Assembly (NCBI RefSeq): GCF_020564625.1
Contig: NZ_JAJBZT010000009.1
Coordinates: 1 to 64,000, forward strand
Length of the DNA stretch: 64,000 nucleotides
Reading direction: 5' to 3'
Origin: Leeia speluncae
GTDB lineage: Bacteria; Pseudomonadota; Gammaproteobacteria; Burkholderiales; Leeiaceae
Below are positions 27,231 through 36,303 of the stretch, one piece after another. Position 1 is the first letter of the stretch; each line of letters opens with the position of its first letter. Below the pieces are notes generated by a model. That model ran no database searches, had not been told where the DNA came from, and was given only the letters and a program-made list of their open reading frames with translations. Both the position numbers and the translations under genes were made by a program.

Positions 27231-28217
27231 ATGAAAGCACCTGTACGTGTTGCAGTGACCGGCGCAGCCGGCCAAATCGGTTATAGCTTGTTGTTCCGTA
27301 TTGCTAGCGGTGAAATGCTAGGCAAAGATCAGCCAGTTATTCTTCAGCTATTAGAAGTTCCAGTTGAGAAAGCTCAACAAGCGCTTAAAGGCGTGATGAT
27401 GGAACTTGAAGATTGCGCATTCCCTCTGCTAGCTGGCATGGTAGGCACTGATGATCCTAACGTAGCATTCAAAGATGCTGACGTTGCTTTGCTAGTTGGC
27501 GCACGTCCACGTGGCCCAGGCATGGAACGTAAAGACTTGCTACAAGAAAATGCAAAGATCTTTACCGTTCAAGGTAAAGCATTGAATGACGTTGCTAGCC
27601 GCGACGTTAAAGTATTGGTTGTTGGTAACCCAGCAAACACCAATGCATATATTGCAATGAAGAGCGCACCTGATCTTCCTGCTAAGAATTTCACCGCAAT
27701 GTTGCGTCTTGATCACAACCGCGCATTGTCTCAATTGGCTGCAAAATCTGGTAAAGCAGTTGCAGAAATTGAAAACATGGTTGTTTGGGGTAACCATAGC
27801 CCAACCATGTACGCAGACTACCGTTTTGCGACCGTTGGCGGCGAAAGCTTGAAAACCTTGATCAATGATGAAGAGTGGAACCGCACGAACTTCTTACCTA
27901 CCGTTGGTAAGCGTGGCGCAGCGATCATCGAAGCACGTGGCTTGTCTTCTGCTGCATCTGCAGCAAATGCAGCAATTGATCACATCCGTGACTGGGTACT
28001 AGGCACGAATGGTAAATGGGTTACGATGGGTATTCCTTCAGATGGCTCTTATGGCATCCCTGAAGGCGTTATCTACGGTGTTCCAGTTACTTGTGAAAAC
28101 GGCGAATACAAGCGCGTTGAAGGCTTGGAAATCGACGAATTCAGCCGTGACCGCATGAACCATACACTAGCAGAACTAGAAGAAGAGCGCGCAGGCGTTG
28201 CTCACCTACTAGGTTAA
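27231..28217 (+). CDS. mdh: Malate dehydrogenase
   Basis: 328 residues, NAD-dependent, oxidising malate to oxaloacetate. NAD motif [16 protein letters not shown] near residue 7, substrate arginines in [15 protein letters not shown] near 88 and RLDHNRA near 158, and the catalytic histidine in [11 protein letters not shown] near 186. This is the long, cytosolic-type MDH of Betaproteobacteria. GGAG is about 11 bases before the ATG. It is divergent from gntR across a 304-bp gap and ends at a terminator. Confidence 0.97.
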   Translation: MKAPVRVAVTGAAGQIGYSLLFRIASGEMLGKDQPVILQLLEVPVEKAQQALKGVMMELEDCAFPLLAGMVGTDDPNVAFKDADVALLVGARPRGPGMERKDLLQENAKIFTVQGKALNDVASRDVKVLVVGNPANTNAYIAMKSAPDLPAKNFTAMLRLDHNRALSQLAAKSGKAVAEIENMVVWGNHSPTMYADYRFATVGGESLKTLINDEEWNRTNFLPTVGKRGAAIIEARGLSSAASAANAAIDHIRDWVLGTNGKWVTMGIPSDGSYGIPEGVIYGVPVTCENGEYKRVEGLEIDEFSRDRMNHTLAELEEERAGVAHLLG

Positions 28218-28236
28218 TCTAGCGTTGTGATGCGTA

Positions 28237-28266
28237 AAAGGCCTGTCTCTTGACAGGCCTTTTTTA
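28237..28266 (+). terminator. Terminator after mdh
   Basis: AAAGGCCTGTC (28237-28247) and GACAGGCCTTT (28252-28262) form an 11-bp stem with a TCTT loop and a run of T, 20 bp after the mdh stop. Confidence 0.93.
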
Positions 28267-28309
28267 CATACTTTTTGCAATTAAACCTTTTGATCGAAAT
28301 GGCGTAACG

Positions 28310-29173
28310 ATGAGCCTTCAAGCCTTAATTGAGTCTTCACCTTATTTTTCCATTACGAATGAAGGTGAATTAACCCTGTTAACAATGAATGCCCCATGGG
28401 GACAAGCCGTTATTTCTACCCAAGGTGCGCAATTACTCAGTTACATACCAGCTGATCAAACAGACTTGCTTTGGCTATCTCCAAACGCCAAGTTTGCAAA
28501 AGGCAAAGCAATTCGTGGCGGCATACCGATTTGCTGGCCATGGTTCGGTGCACATGACGGCGAAGAAAAATATCCTGCACATGGCTACGCCCGTACCAGT
28601 GAATGGCAGTGCACTCAAATTCAGGTATTTGAACATCAAGCCAAAATCAACTGGACTCTTGCCTCCAACCCAGCATACCCACCCTACGCATCCAATATGG
28701 AATTAGAGATGACGCTTGGTGAGGATATCTTGCTACAAGTGCGTTTTACCCATACAGGTGAAATTCCTGAACGTTACGGCATTGCATTACACAGTTACTT
28801 TCCTGTGACTTCAATCAACCAGACAAGTATCTCTGGTTTAAATGGCAAGATGTATTTTGATAAAACCAATTCTTCTATCCAAAAGCAAATTGGCGATGTT
28901 TCTTTTAGCGGCGAAGTTGATCGTGTTTACAAAGATGTAAAAGGTGAATGTGTTTTAAACACTAATAATCAGCGTATTCAGATTAGTTCACTTGGTTTTC
29001 AGAATGCCATCGTGTGGAACCCTGGTGAACAACTTGGCAGTTCAATGGGGGATATTGGACCAGATCATTGGGATAGCTTTGCTTGTGTTGAAAATGGCAA
29101 TATCCAAGAGCACTCTCCTATGCTGATAAAAGGAGAACAATTTGTTGGTACGATTAGAATCGCTCGTAGATAA
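28310..29173 (+). CDS. D-hexose-6-phosphate mutarotase
   Basis: 287 residues of the aldose 1-epimerase superfamily, YeaD-like branch. Family segments are GAQLLSYIP near residue 37, IRGGIPICWPWFG near 68, HGYARTSEW near 88 with a probable catalytic histidine, LHSYFPV near 160, and the late VWNPG near 238. It should equilibrate alpha and beta anomers of glucose-6-phosphate. The start MSLQALIES is chosen because the longer frame overlaps the mdh terminator. It converges on the Lrp gene with a 26-bp gap. Confidence 0.88.
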   Translation: MSLQALIESSPYFSITNEGELTLLTMNAPWGQAVISTQGAQLLSYIPADQTDLLWLSPNAKFAKGKAIRGGIPICWPWFGAHDGEEKYPAHGYARTSEWQCTQIQVFEHQAKINWTLASNPAYPPYASNMELEMTLGEDILLQVRFTHTGEIPERYGIALHSYFPVTSINQTSISGLNGKMYFDKTNSSIQKQIGDVSFSGEVDRVYKDVKGECVLNTNNQRIQISSLGFQNAIVWNPGEQLGSSMGDIGPDHWDSFACVENGNIQEHSPMLIKGEQFVGTIRIARR

Positions 29174-29199
29174 CTAGCAAAGCCTAGTTTATTAGATGG

Positions 29200-29652
29200 C
29201 TATTTGATCACTTGCATTTCTGGTGCGCATACAATGCGACTAATCGCCAATTTCGGATCGGATAGCCACTCGTTACAGATTGTCTGATAGGCTTCCATGT
29301 CTTTACAGCGAAGCCTGATGAAATAATCAATCGCACCACCAACCAACCACGCATTAACGACAGCAGGATGTTTTGCTAGTTTTTGTTCGAATGCCGCAAA
29401 TGAAGATCGGTTTTGCTGGGTATCCATGATTACTTGCAGTAGCAAAATTAAGCCATCTTCCCGATCTGGCTTAGCGATGACGGCTTGATACCCTTGAATC
29501 ACACCAAGCTTTTCTAGTTTCCTCACCCGTTCTTGGCATGGCCGAGCAGTTAAACAGACTTGATCCGCTAGCTTTTGATAACTAATCCGTCCATCTTTGG
29601 CTAAGACTTCTAAAATCTTATGGTCAATTCGGTCTAATTGGTTTGCATCCAT
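29200..29652 (-). CDS. Lrp/AsnC-family regulator
   Basis: About 150 residues: an N-terminal winged helix-turn-helix (LDRIDHKILEVLAKDGRISYQKLADQVCLTARPCQERVRKLEKLGVIQGY) and a C-terminal RAM ligand-binding domain. It is divergently placed from ctlX-astA, so it probably senses an amino acid such as arginine, ornithine or citrulline and controls that operon. The start could instead be the ATG five codons upstream (29667). Confidence 0.9.
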   Translation of the reverse strand: MDANQLDRIDHKILEVLAKDGRISYQKLADQVCLTARPCQERVRKLEKLGVIQGYQAVIAKPDREDGLILLLQVIMDTQQNRSSFAAFEQKLAKHPAVVNAWLVGGAIDYFIRLRCKDMEAYQTICNEWLSDPKLAISRIVCAPEMQVIK

Positions 29653-29785
29653 CTTTCCACCATTCATGCTGCTTTATCCGTTAAAAACAGCATAAACCCG
29701 CTGTCCTTTCCATCCGAAACCACGCATTTCAATTTGTTAGGTATCAGAAAATATTGCTTTCAAACCAGCAATTGGCATTGAGCAT

Positions 29786-30748
29786 ATGCAAACCACTTCT
29801 GACATCCTCATGATTAGACCTGCGAATTTCTCCTGCAATGTTGAAACCGCTTCGAGTAACGCATTTCAACGTAAAACACAGATGGATGTCATGCCAGAAG
29901 TCGCTGCGATGAAGGAATTCGACGCATATGCAGCAAAGTTAGTTGATGCAGGTATTCATGTGCATCTTGTGGATGACACTCCGCACCCAGTTAAACCAGA
30001 TGCATGCTTCCCTAACAATTGGTTCACCACCCATTCTGATGGAACAGTCGTTTTATATCCGATGGCAGCGAGTAATAGGCGACTGGAACGCCGCATGGAC
30101 ATTATTGAAGGATTAGCAAGACATTTTGAAATTGAACAAGTTGTAGATTTAAGCCTATTTGAGCGAGAAGGAAAATTTCATGAAGGCACTGGGGTTATGG
30201 TGTTTGATCATGCACAGGATTTGGCTTTCATTTGCAGATCCTTACGATCACATCCCCATGTAATGGAACGTCTAAACCAAACGCTAGGCACAAAAGCGTA
30301 TTGGTTTGATGCGGTAGACAAAAATAATCAGGCCATCTACCACACCAATGTAATGATGTCTGTCGGCAAAACGATTGCGGTTGTCTGTATGGAGGCCATC
30401 AAAAACCCACATCAACAAGCATTTATTCGACAGCGTTTAGTCTCTGAAAATAGAGTACTCATCGACATCACGTATGAGCAAATGCAGCAATTCTGTGGCA
30501 ATGTTTTAGCGTTGCACAATCGAGCACACGAACCAGTTCTTGCGCTATCAGAACGCGCTTGGCACGCATTTAACACTCATCAAAAGAAATTAATTGAGAA
30601 ACAAGCCCAACCAGTGATCGCCAATTTAGAAACTATTGAGACTCTTGGTGGTGGCGGGGCTAGATGCATGATTGCAGAAATTTTCCTACCTAAACGAAAC
30701 TCATCAGCACTTAGCACCCAGCAAGTTGAAGAGGACATTATATGTTAA
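29786..30748 (+). CDS. ctlX: CtlX-type citrulline hydrolase
   Basis: 320 residues of the amidinotransferase/arginine deiminase superfamily, in the branch named CtlX (citrulline utilisation hydrolase). Active-site landmarks: PDACFPNNWFTTH near residue 71, EGTGVMVFD near 133, YHTNVMMSVG near 190, and the catalytic cysteine in GGGGARCM near 297. Expected reaction: hydrolysis of a ureido or guanidino group, probably citrulline to ornithine, in the cytoplasm. Substrate identity is by family only. The gene overlaps astA by 7 bp and is divergent from an Lrp-type regulator. Confidence 0.85.
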   Translation: MQTTSDILMIRPANFSCNVETASSNAFQRKTQMDVMPEVAAMKEFDAYAAKLVDAGIHVHLVDDTPHPVKPDACFPNNWFTTHSDGTVVLYPMAASNRRLERRMDIIEGLARHFEIEQVVDLSLFEREGKFHEGTGVMVFDHAQDLAFICRSLRSHPHVMERLNQTLGTKAYWFDAVDKNNQAIYHTNVMMSVGKTIAVVCMEAIKNPHQQAFIRQRLVSENRVLIDITYEQMQQFCGNVLALHNRAHEPVLALSERAWHAFNTHQKKLIEKQAQPVIANLETIETLGGGGARCMIAEIFLPKRNSSALSTQQVEEDIIC

Positions 30749-31779
30749 TTCGCCCTGTAGCAATAAAAGATCTTGATGGCTTAATTGCGCTAGCGAATGA
30801 GGCAGGCACGGGCTTAACGTCCCTGCAACCCAATAGAGAGCAATTGAAAGCGCGGATTGAGCGGAGCATTCAGACCTTTCGACAAACAGCAGAACAAGCT
30901 GATCAAGGCTATCTTTTTGTTTTAGCTGATAGTAATGACGAACCGGTTGGGGTATGCGGGATTGAAGTAGCACTTGGGCTATCCACACCGTGGTACAACT
31001 ATCGCGTTGGCACGGTAAGCCACATGTCCGCAAGCTTGGGCGTGGCACAGCATGTACCTACTTTATTTTTATCAAATGACCATACAGGGCATAGCGAACT
31101 ATGTACCTTATTTTTAGCGCCGGCAGCAAGAGGCAATCAGAATGGGCAGTTACTCTCGAAATCTCGGTTGCTATTTATAAACGTGTTTCGTGAGGCGTTT
31201 GGCCAGAAAGTCGTAGCAGAAATGCGGGGCGTATCCGATGAAAATGGGCTATCTCCTTTTTGGGAAAGCCTTGGAAAACATTTCTTTTCAATGGAGTTCG
31301 CAAAAGCGGATTATCTATCAGGCGTGGGGGACAAACAATTTATCGCAGAGTTAATGCCGAAATTTCCGATCTACACGAGTTTACTTTCTGAAGACGCTCA
31401 GGCCGTCATCGGCAAAGTACATCAAAACACTGCACCCGCAAGGAAAATGCTGGAAGCAGAAGGATTGCAGTACCAAGGATATATCGACATTTTCGATGGG
31501 GGAGCCACACTCGAAGCATACATAGATGACTTGCGAATCATCAAAGAATCGACGAATGAAACAGCAAAGCCGATACTTGAAGCAGAAACAAACACGGCAG
31601 AGCTGCCACATATTAGCTACTTGGTGGCCAACCAACAATTACCAAACTTTCGATGCATTCTGAAAAGAGCCTCCTCCACAGCGGAGGCTAGTCATTTAAC
31701 GGATAGAGAGTTTCATTTATTAAACGTAGACAGCAAAGACACGCTGCATATTGTGCCTTTATCTCCCAACATCCCGTAA
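30742..31779 (+). CDS. astA: Arginine/ornithine N-succinyltransferase
   Basis: 345 residues matching the AstA family (also AruF/AruG): N-terminal [58 protein letters not shown] near 111, [23 protein letters not shown] near 158. It moves succinyl from succinyl-CoA to the alpha-amino group of arginine (some members also use ornithine). No astB, astC, astD or astE is in the window, so the classical AST pathway is incomplete here. The ATG overlaps the end of ctlX, and the 3' end overlaps the convergent regulator by 21 bp. Confidence 0.88.
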   Translation: MLIRPVAIKDLDGLIALANEAGTGLTSLQPNREQLKARIERSIQTFRQTAEQADQGYLFVLADSNDEPVGVCGIEVALGLSTPWYNYRVGTVSHMSASLGVAQHVPTLFLSNDHTGHSELCTLFLAPAARGNQNGQLLSKSRLLFINVFREAFGQKVVAEMRGVSDENGLSPFWESLGKHFFSMEFAKADYLSGVGDKQFIAELMPKFPIYTSLLSEDAQAVIGKVHQNTAPARKMLEAEGLQYQGYIDIFDGGATLEAYIDDLRIIKESTNETAKPILEAETNTAELPHISYLVANQQLPNFRCILKRASSTAEASHLTDREFHLLNVDSKDTLHIVPLSPNIP

Positions 31780-33672
31780 TTTGAGCTTTCGCCAAAGCGT
31801 GGTTCGGCTAATACCTAAGAGGGCGGCTGTTGCCTGCAAGTCGCCTCCTGTTTGCTGTAATGCATCTTCCAAGCTAGTAGTTGAATCTACTTTTTCTGGT
31901 GTTATAGTTGATTTCTCGATACGCAACTCTGGCAAAATGTCTGCCATTGCTGCGTAGTCGATTTTTCCTAATGCTGTGACATAAACCACGGTTCGTTCGA
32001 TTAAATTTTCAAGCTCACGCACATTTCCCGGCCAATGGTAATGCTCGGCTAGGCTCCAAAACACTTTCGATAACTCGTTTGGATCAATATAAACAGCAGA
32101 TCGGCGCATAAACTGAACCACAAAGTGGGAGATCAATTGACGAATATCCCCAGCCCGCATCCTAAGTGGTGAGAGATGAAGTGATAGGATGTTGAGTCGA
32201 TAGAATAAGTCGGCCCTGAAAGTTTGTGCTTTTACTTTTTCTAATAGATTGGCATGCGTTGCGGCAATCACCCTGACATCGACATAAATCGGTTCGCTAG
32301 CCCCCAGCCTTAGCACTTCTTTTTCTTGTAAAACACGAAGCAACCTAGTCTGAAGCGCGAGTGGCATATCACCAATTTCATCGAGAAAAATCGTTCCTTT
32401 ATGAGCGAGTTCTATTAAGCCGGCTTTGCCACCCTTTCGACTACCAGTAAAAGCGCCCTCTTCGTAACCAAATAATTCGGACTCCAATAATGTCTCAGGA
32501 AATGCCGCACAATTCACCGCAACAAAGGGGCTAGATTTTCTTTGTGATTTTAGATGAATCCCCTGAGCAAATAACTCTTTACCCGTACCCGACTCACCCA
32601 AGATAAGTACTGATGCATCACTTGGCGCATATAAAGTGGCCAATTCTTTTGAATGTTGAATTTGTGGGGAGCCACCGACAATATCTTCTAATTGATACTT
32701 TGCCGAAAACTGTTTTCGACTAACCTGATGGCGCAATGTCCGATCTGCCTGCTCGATACGCGAGGCCTCTTGAAAGGTGAGTAGCGCCCCTCTTTGCTGC
32801 CCATGCTCGATCATCGGCGTGCGATGGGTAATTAGCCGTCTTTGCCCCACACTGACCACTAAATCTAACTGAGACTCACCACTCTGCAATACTTCGGCTA
32901 GCGAAAGTAATGGTTGAACGTCTGACAGCTTCCTACCAAACAATCGATCAGACGAGCTATTAAATAAATTGGCAGCCGCATCATTAATCGTCTGTATGCA
33001 TTCATGGGCATCCACTGCAATGACACCTTCTGATAAGCCTTTCACAATTTGATTTAATTGCCCACGCTTCTCCTCTTGGTCTGTCGTTACTTTTGCTAAG
33101 GCGATGCCCTCATCAATGGCACGTTTTAACGCATCAATTGAATAGATGATTACCGCAGGCAATCCCTGCTGCTCAGCCCAATCAGCAACAATACTAGACC
33201 CGACAACGACGTATTTTTTTTGCCGTTGTCGGTAGTCAGCAAGAATCGATAATGCTTCTGCATTATCTTGAAACTCAACAACTTCAACAGGGATGGATAA
33301 TAGACCACGAAATGACTCAAACACGCTGACTAGTGCATGTTTTGCTAGCAATAAGATCGTTGCTCCATTGGTAAGAGCCAATTGCTGCGCTTGCTGTATG
33401 GCCAGCAGTAGATCAAACCCCGTGACTTTGATAATAGAAACAGGATAATTGGTATTCGCCTTTAGCCATCGTGCGTTAGCACTGGCAGCAATTAATACGT
33501 CAGGTGGCAACGAGGTTGATGATCGCAGAGAAAGTTCATGAAATGCCGCCTCTGCAGGCATATCCAACACTTGAACATCCAGATAACCAGAATAATCTGA
33601 TAGGACAGACCTAGCTAAGGCAGCTAAACGCCTGTAGGCAATGATTGCTATACGTGGTTTTCTAGAAGGCAT
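31759..33672 (-). CDS. PrpR-like sigma-54 activator
   Basis: 637 residues: N-terminal PrpR-type sensory domain (about 5-180), a PAS-like segment near 205-300 ([25 protein letters not shown]), a sigma-54 AAA+ domain with Walker A GESGTGKE near 360, the GAFTGS loop near 415 and Walker [10 protein letters not shown] near 430, and a C-terminal Fis-type helix-turn-helix ([22 protein letters not shown]). GAFTGS instead of GAFTGA is usual for the PrpR branch. No propionate genes are near, so its signal is unknown; the context suggests amino acids. ATG 33672 follows AGGTGG; a GTG lies four codons upstream. Confidence 0.92.
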   Translation of the reverse strand: MPSRKPRIAIIAYRRLAALARSVLSDYSGYLDVQVLDMPAEAAFHELSLRSSTSLPPDVLIAASANARWLKANTNYPVSIIKVTGFDLLLAIQQAQQLALTNGATILLLAKHALVSVFESFRGLLSIPVEVVEFQDNAEALSILADYRQRQKKYVVVGSSIVADWAEQQGLPAVIIYSIDALKRAIDEGIALAKVTTDQEEKRGQLNQIVKGLSEGVIAVDAHECIQTINDAAANLFNSSSDRLFGRKLSDVQPLLSLAEVLQSGESQLDLVVSVGQRRLITHRTPMIEHGQQRGALLTFQEASRIEQADRTLRHQVSRKQFSAKYQLEDIVGGSPQIQHSKELATLYAPSDASVLILGESGTGKELFAQGIHLKSQRKSSPFVAVNCAAFPETLLESELFGYEEGAFTGSRKGGKAGLIELAHKGTIFLDEIGDMPLALQTRLLRVLQEKEVLRLGASEPIYVDVRVIAATHANLLEKVKAQTFRADLFYRLNILSLHLSPLRMRAGDIRQLISHFVVQFMRRSAVYIDPNELSKVFWSLAEHYHWPGNVRELENLIERTVVYVTALGKIDYAAMADILPELRIEKSTITPEKVDSTTSLEDALQQTGGDLQATAALLGISRTTLWRKLKLRDVGR

Positions 33673-33686
33673 TTCATTTCCCACCT

Positions 33687-33733
33687 TGTTTCATGTTTCA
33701 AAGTATAAAACAATGAAACATTCATTTGAAACA
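33687..33733 (+). promoter_or_regulatory. TGTTTCA/TGAAACA repeat cluster (putative UAS)
   Basis: Four copies of one heptamer: TGTTTCA at 33687-33693 and 33694-33700, and its complement TGAAACA at 33714-33720 and 33727-33733. The inner pair forms a dyad ATGTTTCA/TGAAACAT. The cluster lies just upstream of the sigma-54 activator gene and 110-150 bp before a sigma-54 promoter, the usual place for enhancer sites of such activators. Confidence 0.65.
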
Positions 33734-33839
33734 AAATCCAATCAATGAAATTATCCAAGAAAGAAAATTCACCCGCAATAAAACGCTATCTTATTGATTT
33801 TATTAGATAGTTAGATTTCTTCTGAGAATACACAACATC

Positions 33840-33855
33840 TGGCACGGCATTTGCT
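33840..33855 (+). promoter_or_regulatory. Sigma-54 promoter, consensus match
   Basis: TGGCACGGCATTTGCT is a full match to TGGCAC-N5-TTGCW, with GG and GC dinucleotides at the required spacing. A transcript would start near 33867 and run rightward. No recognised gene lies between it and the terminator at 34114-34140. Confidence 0.82.
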
Positions 33856-33866
33856 AAATATAAAGC

Positions 33867-34112
33867 AACAGCGATAACAGACGAACAGTTTAGAAATGAA
33901 TGCCAGATTCGCTACCTACACGATTCAGCAAATAAAGTCTGAGCATTCATTGCCACCGGGATGATGACTCCCCCACTTGGTACATTAATTGTTGCAGCAA
34001 TGAATGAGAAAACCAAACATCATCCCGGGTTGGTCCCCTCTTACCAATGGGATAAAAAATGAATAAATCCCATACCCGACACGCAGGCGTCTCCGGTGCC
34101 TGCGATGACTGA
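33867..34112 (+). other. Orphan sigma-54 transcript region
   Basis: Between a consensus sigma-54 promoter and a rightward terminator there is no recognisable gene. Two tiny frames exist: 33896-33964 (22 codons) and 33961-34062 (33 codons, MMTPPLGTLIVAAMNEKT...), overlapping as ATGA, neither with a good ribosome site. A hairpin CGCAGGC/GCCTGCG (34082-34104) precedes the terminator. The unit of about 270 nt could be a small RNA, a micro-protein message or the scar of a deleted target gene of the adjacent activator. I cannot choose between these. Confidence 0.5.
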
Positions 34113-34113
34113 A

Positions 34114-34140
34114 ACCCCGCCATGAGCGGGGTATTTTTTT
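34114..34140 (+). terminator. Rightward terminator of orphan unit
   Basis: ACCCCGC (34114-34120) and GCGGGGT (34126-34132) with a CATGA loop, then A and seven T. The U-tract is on the rightward strand only; leftward the stem is followed by TTTCAG. It therefore ends a rightward transcript rather than argP. Confidence 0.85.
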
Positions 34141-34148
34141 ACGCCTAA

Positions 34149-35054
34149 TCAGGGTTGAATGAGATATTGCCGCGCCATCTCTACGATATGCTTTGATAGC
34201 CGTTCCATTTTTGGGGTTTGCAATTGCCAATGATGCCAATACAGATACACATCTACAGGATGATCGGGATAGATTTCAAAAAATTCTGCGCGGTCTAACC
34301 AAGGTGCCATTTGCACCTCAGGCAGCATTCCCCATCCCAAACCAAGTGAAACCGCTTGAAGATAGGGTTCTGATGCAGGCAAATAATGGCAGGGATAACT
34401 ACCTTCTGTTAAGCCAAAATGAGTAATCAACCAGTCTGCCTGCAAGCGATCTTTATTATTAAAAACAAGTACAGGCGCTTTACGCAAAGATTCTCGAGTA
34501 GTGCCATCGGATAACCATCTCGCCTGATATGCCTTCGAACAAACGGCTCGGTAGCGCATACTCCCTAATGGCACCGCCACACAGCCTTTCATTGGCTCGA
34601 CTTCTGCCGTCACGCAGCCAATGGCCATCCCTGCTTTGAGTAGTTCATGAGTGTAATCCTGATCATCCACAGTCAAATCGACCAGAATATTTTCCTTAAT
34701 CAGAAAATCCGATAAGGCAGGCAAAAACCAACTACTTAGCGTGTCGGCATTCACCGCCAGTGCCACACTCAGCATATCCTCTTGATCGCCAACTAAGTCA
34801 TTCGCCAGTTCGGTTGCCAATAACTTTGCTCGGTGCAGATATTGCAACACCCGCTGCCCATGGGGTGTTACCCGAATAGGCCTAGTTCGCACAACAAGCG
34901 GCTTCCCTAATCGCGTTTCCATTAGCTTAATTCGCTGAGAAATTGCGGATGGGGTAACAAAAAGTTGTGCCGCCGCTTGCTCGAAGCTTCCTGTTTCTGC
35001 CACCGCCATTAATGCTTCAGCTTGTTTCAAGTCGATGAAATCTAAAACATCCAT
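34149..35054 (-). CDS. argP: LysR-family regulator ArgP
   Basis: 301 residues: N-terminal LysR helix-turn-helix (LKQAEALMAVAETGSFEQAAAQLFVTPSAISQRIKLMETRLGKPLVVR) and a co-inducer-binding domain. The N-terminal sequence and the divergent pairing with an ArgO/LysE-type exporter point to ArgP (IciA), which responds to arginine and lysine. GGTGG lies four bases before the ATG at 35054; the longer upstream frame is leader. The 107-bp gap to argO should hold both promoters and the ArgP site; no clear dyad is visible. Confidence 0.87.
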   Translation of the reverse strand: MDVLDFIDLKQAEALMAVAETGSFEQAAAQLFVTPSAISQRIKLMETRLGKPLVVRTRPIRVTPHGQRVLQYLHRAKLLATELANDLVGDQEDMLSVALAVNADTLSSWFLPALSDFLIKENILVDLTVDDQDYTHELLKAGMAIGCVTAEVEPMKGCVAVPLGSMRYRAVCSKAYQARWLSDGTTRESLRKAPVLVFNNKDRLQADWLITHFGLTEGSYPCHYLPASEPYLQAVSLGLGWGMLPEVQMAPWLDRAEFFEIYPDHPVDVYLYWHHWQLQTPKMERLSKHIVEMARQYLIQP

Positions 35055-35161
35055 GCCGCCACCAATATTAAGAAAAATTAATGATTCAGTAGATTTATTA
35101 AATATTATTTCAAATAAAGATGCAATGACTGACAATGCCTTCAACGAACAAGGAGTGCATT

Positions 35162-35767
35162 ATGTTTTTACCCGTTTATTTACAAGGCATGGGGCTAGGT
35201 GGTGGTTTAATCATGGCTATTGGCGGTCAGAATGCTTATGTTCTGCGTACAGCCCTAAAAAAACAACATGTGAGCTTAACCGTCCTCGTTTGCATTATTT
35301 GCGATATGGCATTAATAGCTGCAGGCGTTGCAGGAATGGGCGCATTGATTGAAAAAACCCCCATCTTAATGAAATTCGCTAAATATGGCGGTGCGCTCTT
35401 TTTATTTTGGTATGGGCTCAACGCATGGAAAGCCGCTTTTAAAAATGACTCGTTAGATGCTAGTGCCCCAATTAAAGCGATAGGCGTTAAAGAGGCATTA
35501 GCCACCGTGCTAGCTATTACGCTACTAAACCCACACGTGTATTTAGACACTGTCGTCTTACTTGGCTCCATCGGTGGACAACATGGTGGTATTGCAAAAT
35601 GGTGGTTTGCACTCGGTTCAATGACAGCTTCTTGCTTATGGTTTATCTCTTTAGGTTATGGCGCAAGATTATTAGCCCCACTCTTTGCCAAACCAATTGC
35701 ATGGCGCATTTTAGATGTGATTGTCGGCACAGTAATGTGGGGATTAGCCATCAGTCTAGTAGTGTGA
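35162..35767 (+). CDS. argO: LysE/ArgO-family amino acid exporter
   Basis: 201 residues, about six membrane helices, with the LysE-family signature GGLIMAIGGQNAYVLRTAL near residue 13 and the second-half motif TLLNPHVYLDTVVLLGSIG near 120. It exports arginine and possibly lysine. An AGGAG site precedes the ATG at 35162; the nine codons upstream of it in the frame are not needed. Divergent from argP, its presumed activator. Confidence 0.9.
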   Translation: MFLPVYLQGMGLGGGLIMAIGGQNAYVLRTALKKQHVSLTVLVCIICDMALIAAGVAGMGALIEKTPILMKFAKYGGALFLFWYGLNAWKAAFKNDSLDASAPIKAIGVKEALATVLAITLLNPHVYLDTVVLLGSIGGQHGGIAKWWFALGSMTASCLWFISLGYGARLLAPLFAKPIAWRILDVIVGTVMWGLAISLVV

Positions 35768-35815
35768 TATTTCCCGATGGCGTACAATATGTTTTTGTAT
35801 GCCATCGGTGTTAGC

Positions 35816-36283
35816 ATGCGTTCATCCTTCACAACTTTTCTTCTTTTCTGTTTTTCAGTTTTTCTAGCGGGCTGTGCTAGTTTAAAAAATAAAATTGAAA
35901 AACCAACCATCAGTTCGGTCGCTATCGAGTTAAAACAACTAGACGCCAATAGCCAAACACTTGCCGTTACGCTGACGCTAAAAAATCCAAATGGTTTTAC
36001 GATTCCAATCACAAAACTGGCCATCGATTTGAGCATTAACCAACAAGGCGTTATTTCTGGTGCATCGACAGAGCAAGTCAATCTTCCAGCCAAGGGAGAA
36101 GGCAAAGTAACGCTATTACTATCGACTAACCTATATAAGCTAGTGCCTACTTTTAGAACATGGGTAAAGAATCCAACGATTGGTTTACCTTACCAACTAA
36201 CCGGCAAAGCATCGCTCCCGCTAATTAGCAATGGTATTTCTCTAGATTACCAAGGGAAATGGGTCCCTCCTTCTCCGTTTTAA
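35816..36283 (+). CDS. LEA type 2 (WHy) lipoprotein
   Basis: About 155 residues with a lipoprotein signal (hydrophobic FLLFCFSVF then LAGC, lipidated Cys 20) and one LEA2/WHy domain (SSVAIELKQLDANSQTLAVTLTLKNPNGFTIPI). Bacterial members are periplasm-facing lipoproteins linked to desiccation or envelope stress, mostly without a tested function. The ribosome site is weak, so the exact start is uncertain. It is 48 bp after argO and may be read through from it. Confidence 0.82.
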   Translation: MRSSFTTFLLFCFSVFLAGCASLKNKIEKPTISSVAIELKQLDANSQTLAVTLTLKNPNGFTIPITKLAIDLSINQQGVISGASTEQVNLPAKGEGKVTLLLSTNLYKLVPTFRTWVKNPTIGLPYQLTGKASLPLISNGISLDYQGKWVPPSPF

Positions 36284-36303
36284 TTGATTTGAATTCGTAT
36301 TTT

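Noticed and set aside
32400-32480. GAFTGS instead of GAFTGA in the sigma-54 activator loop
   Set aside because: GAFTGA is the usual motif for sigma-54 contact, but GAFTGS is normal in the PrpR branch, so this is not evidence of a defective activator.
33985-34239. 84-codon minus-strand frame across the orphan sigma-54 unit
   Set aside because: It runs through the terminator and into argP in another frame, with an Arg-rich composition typical of read-through of a GC hairpin, and no ribosome site.
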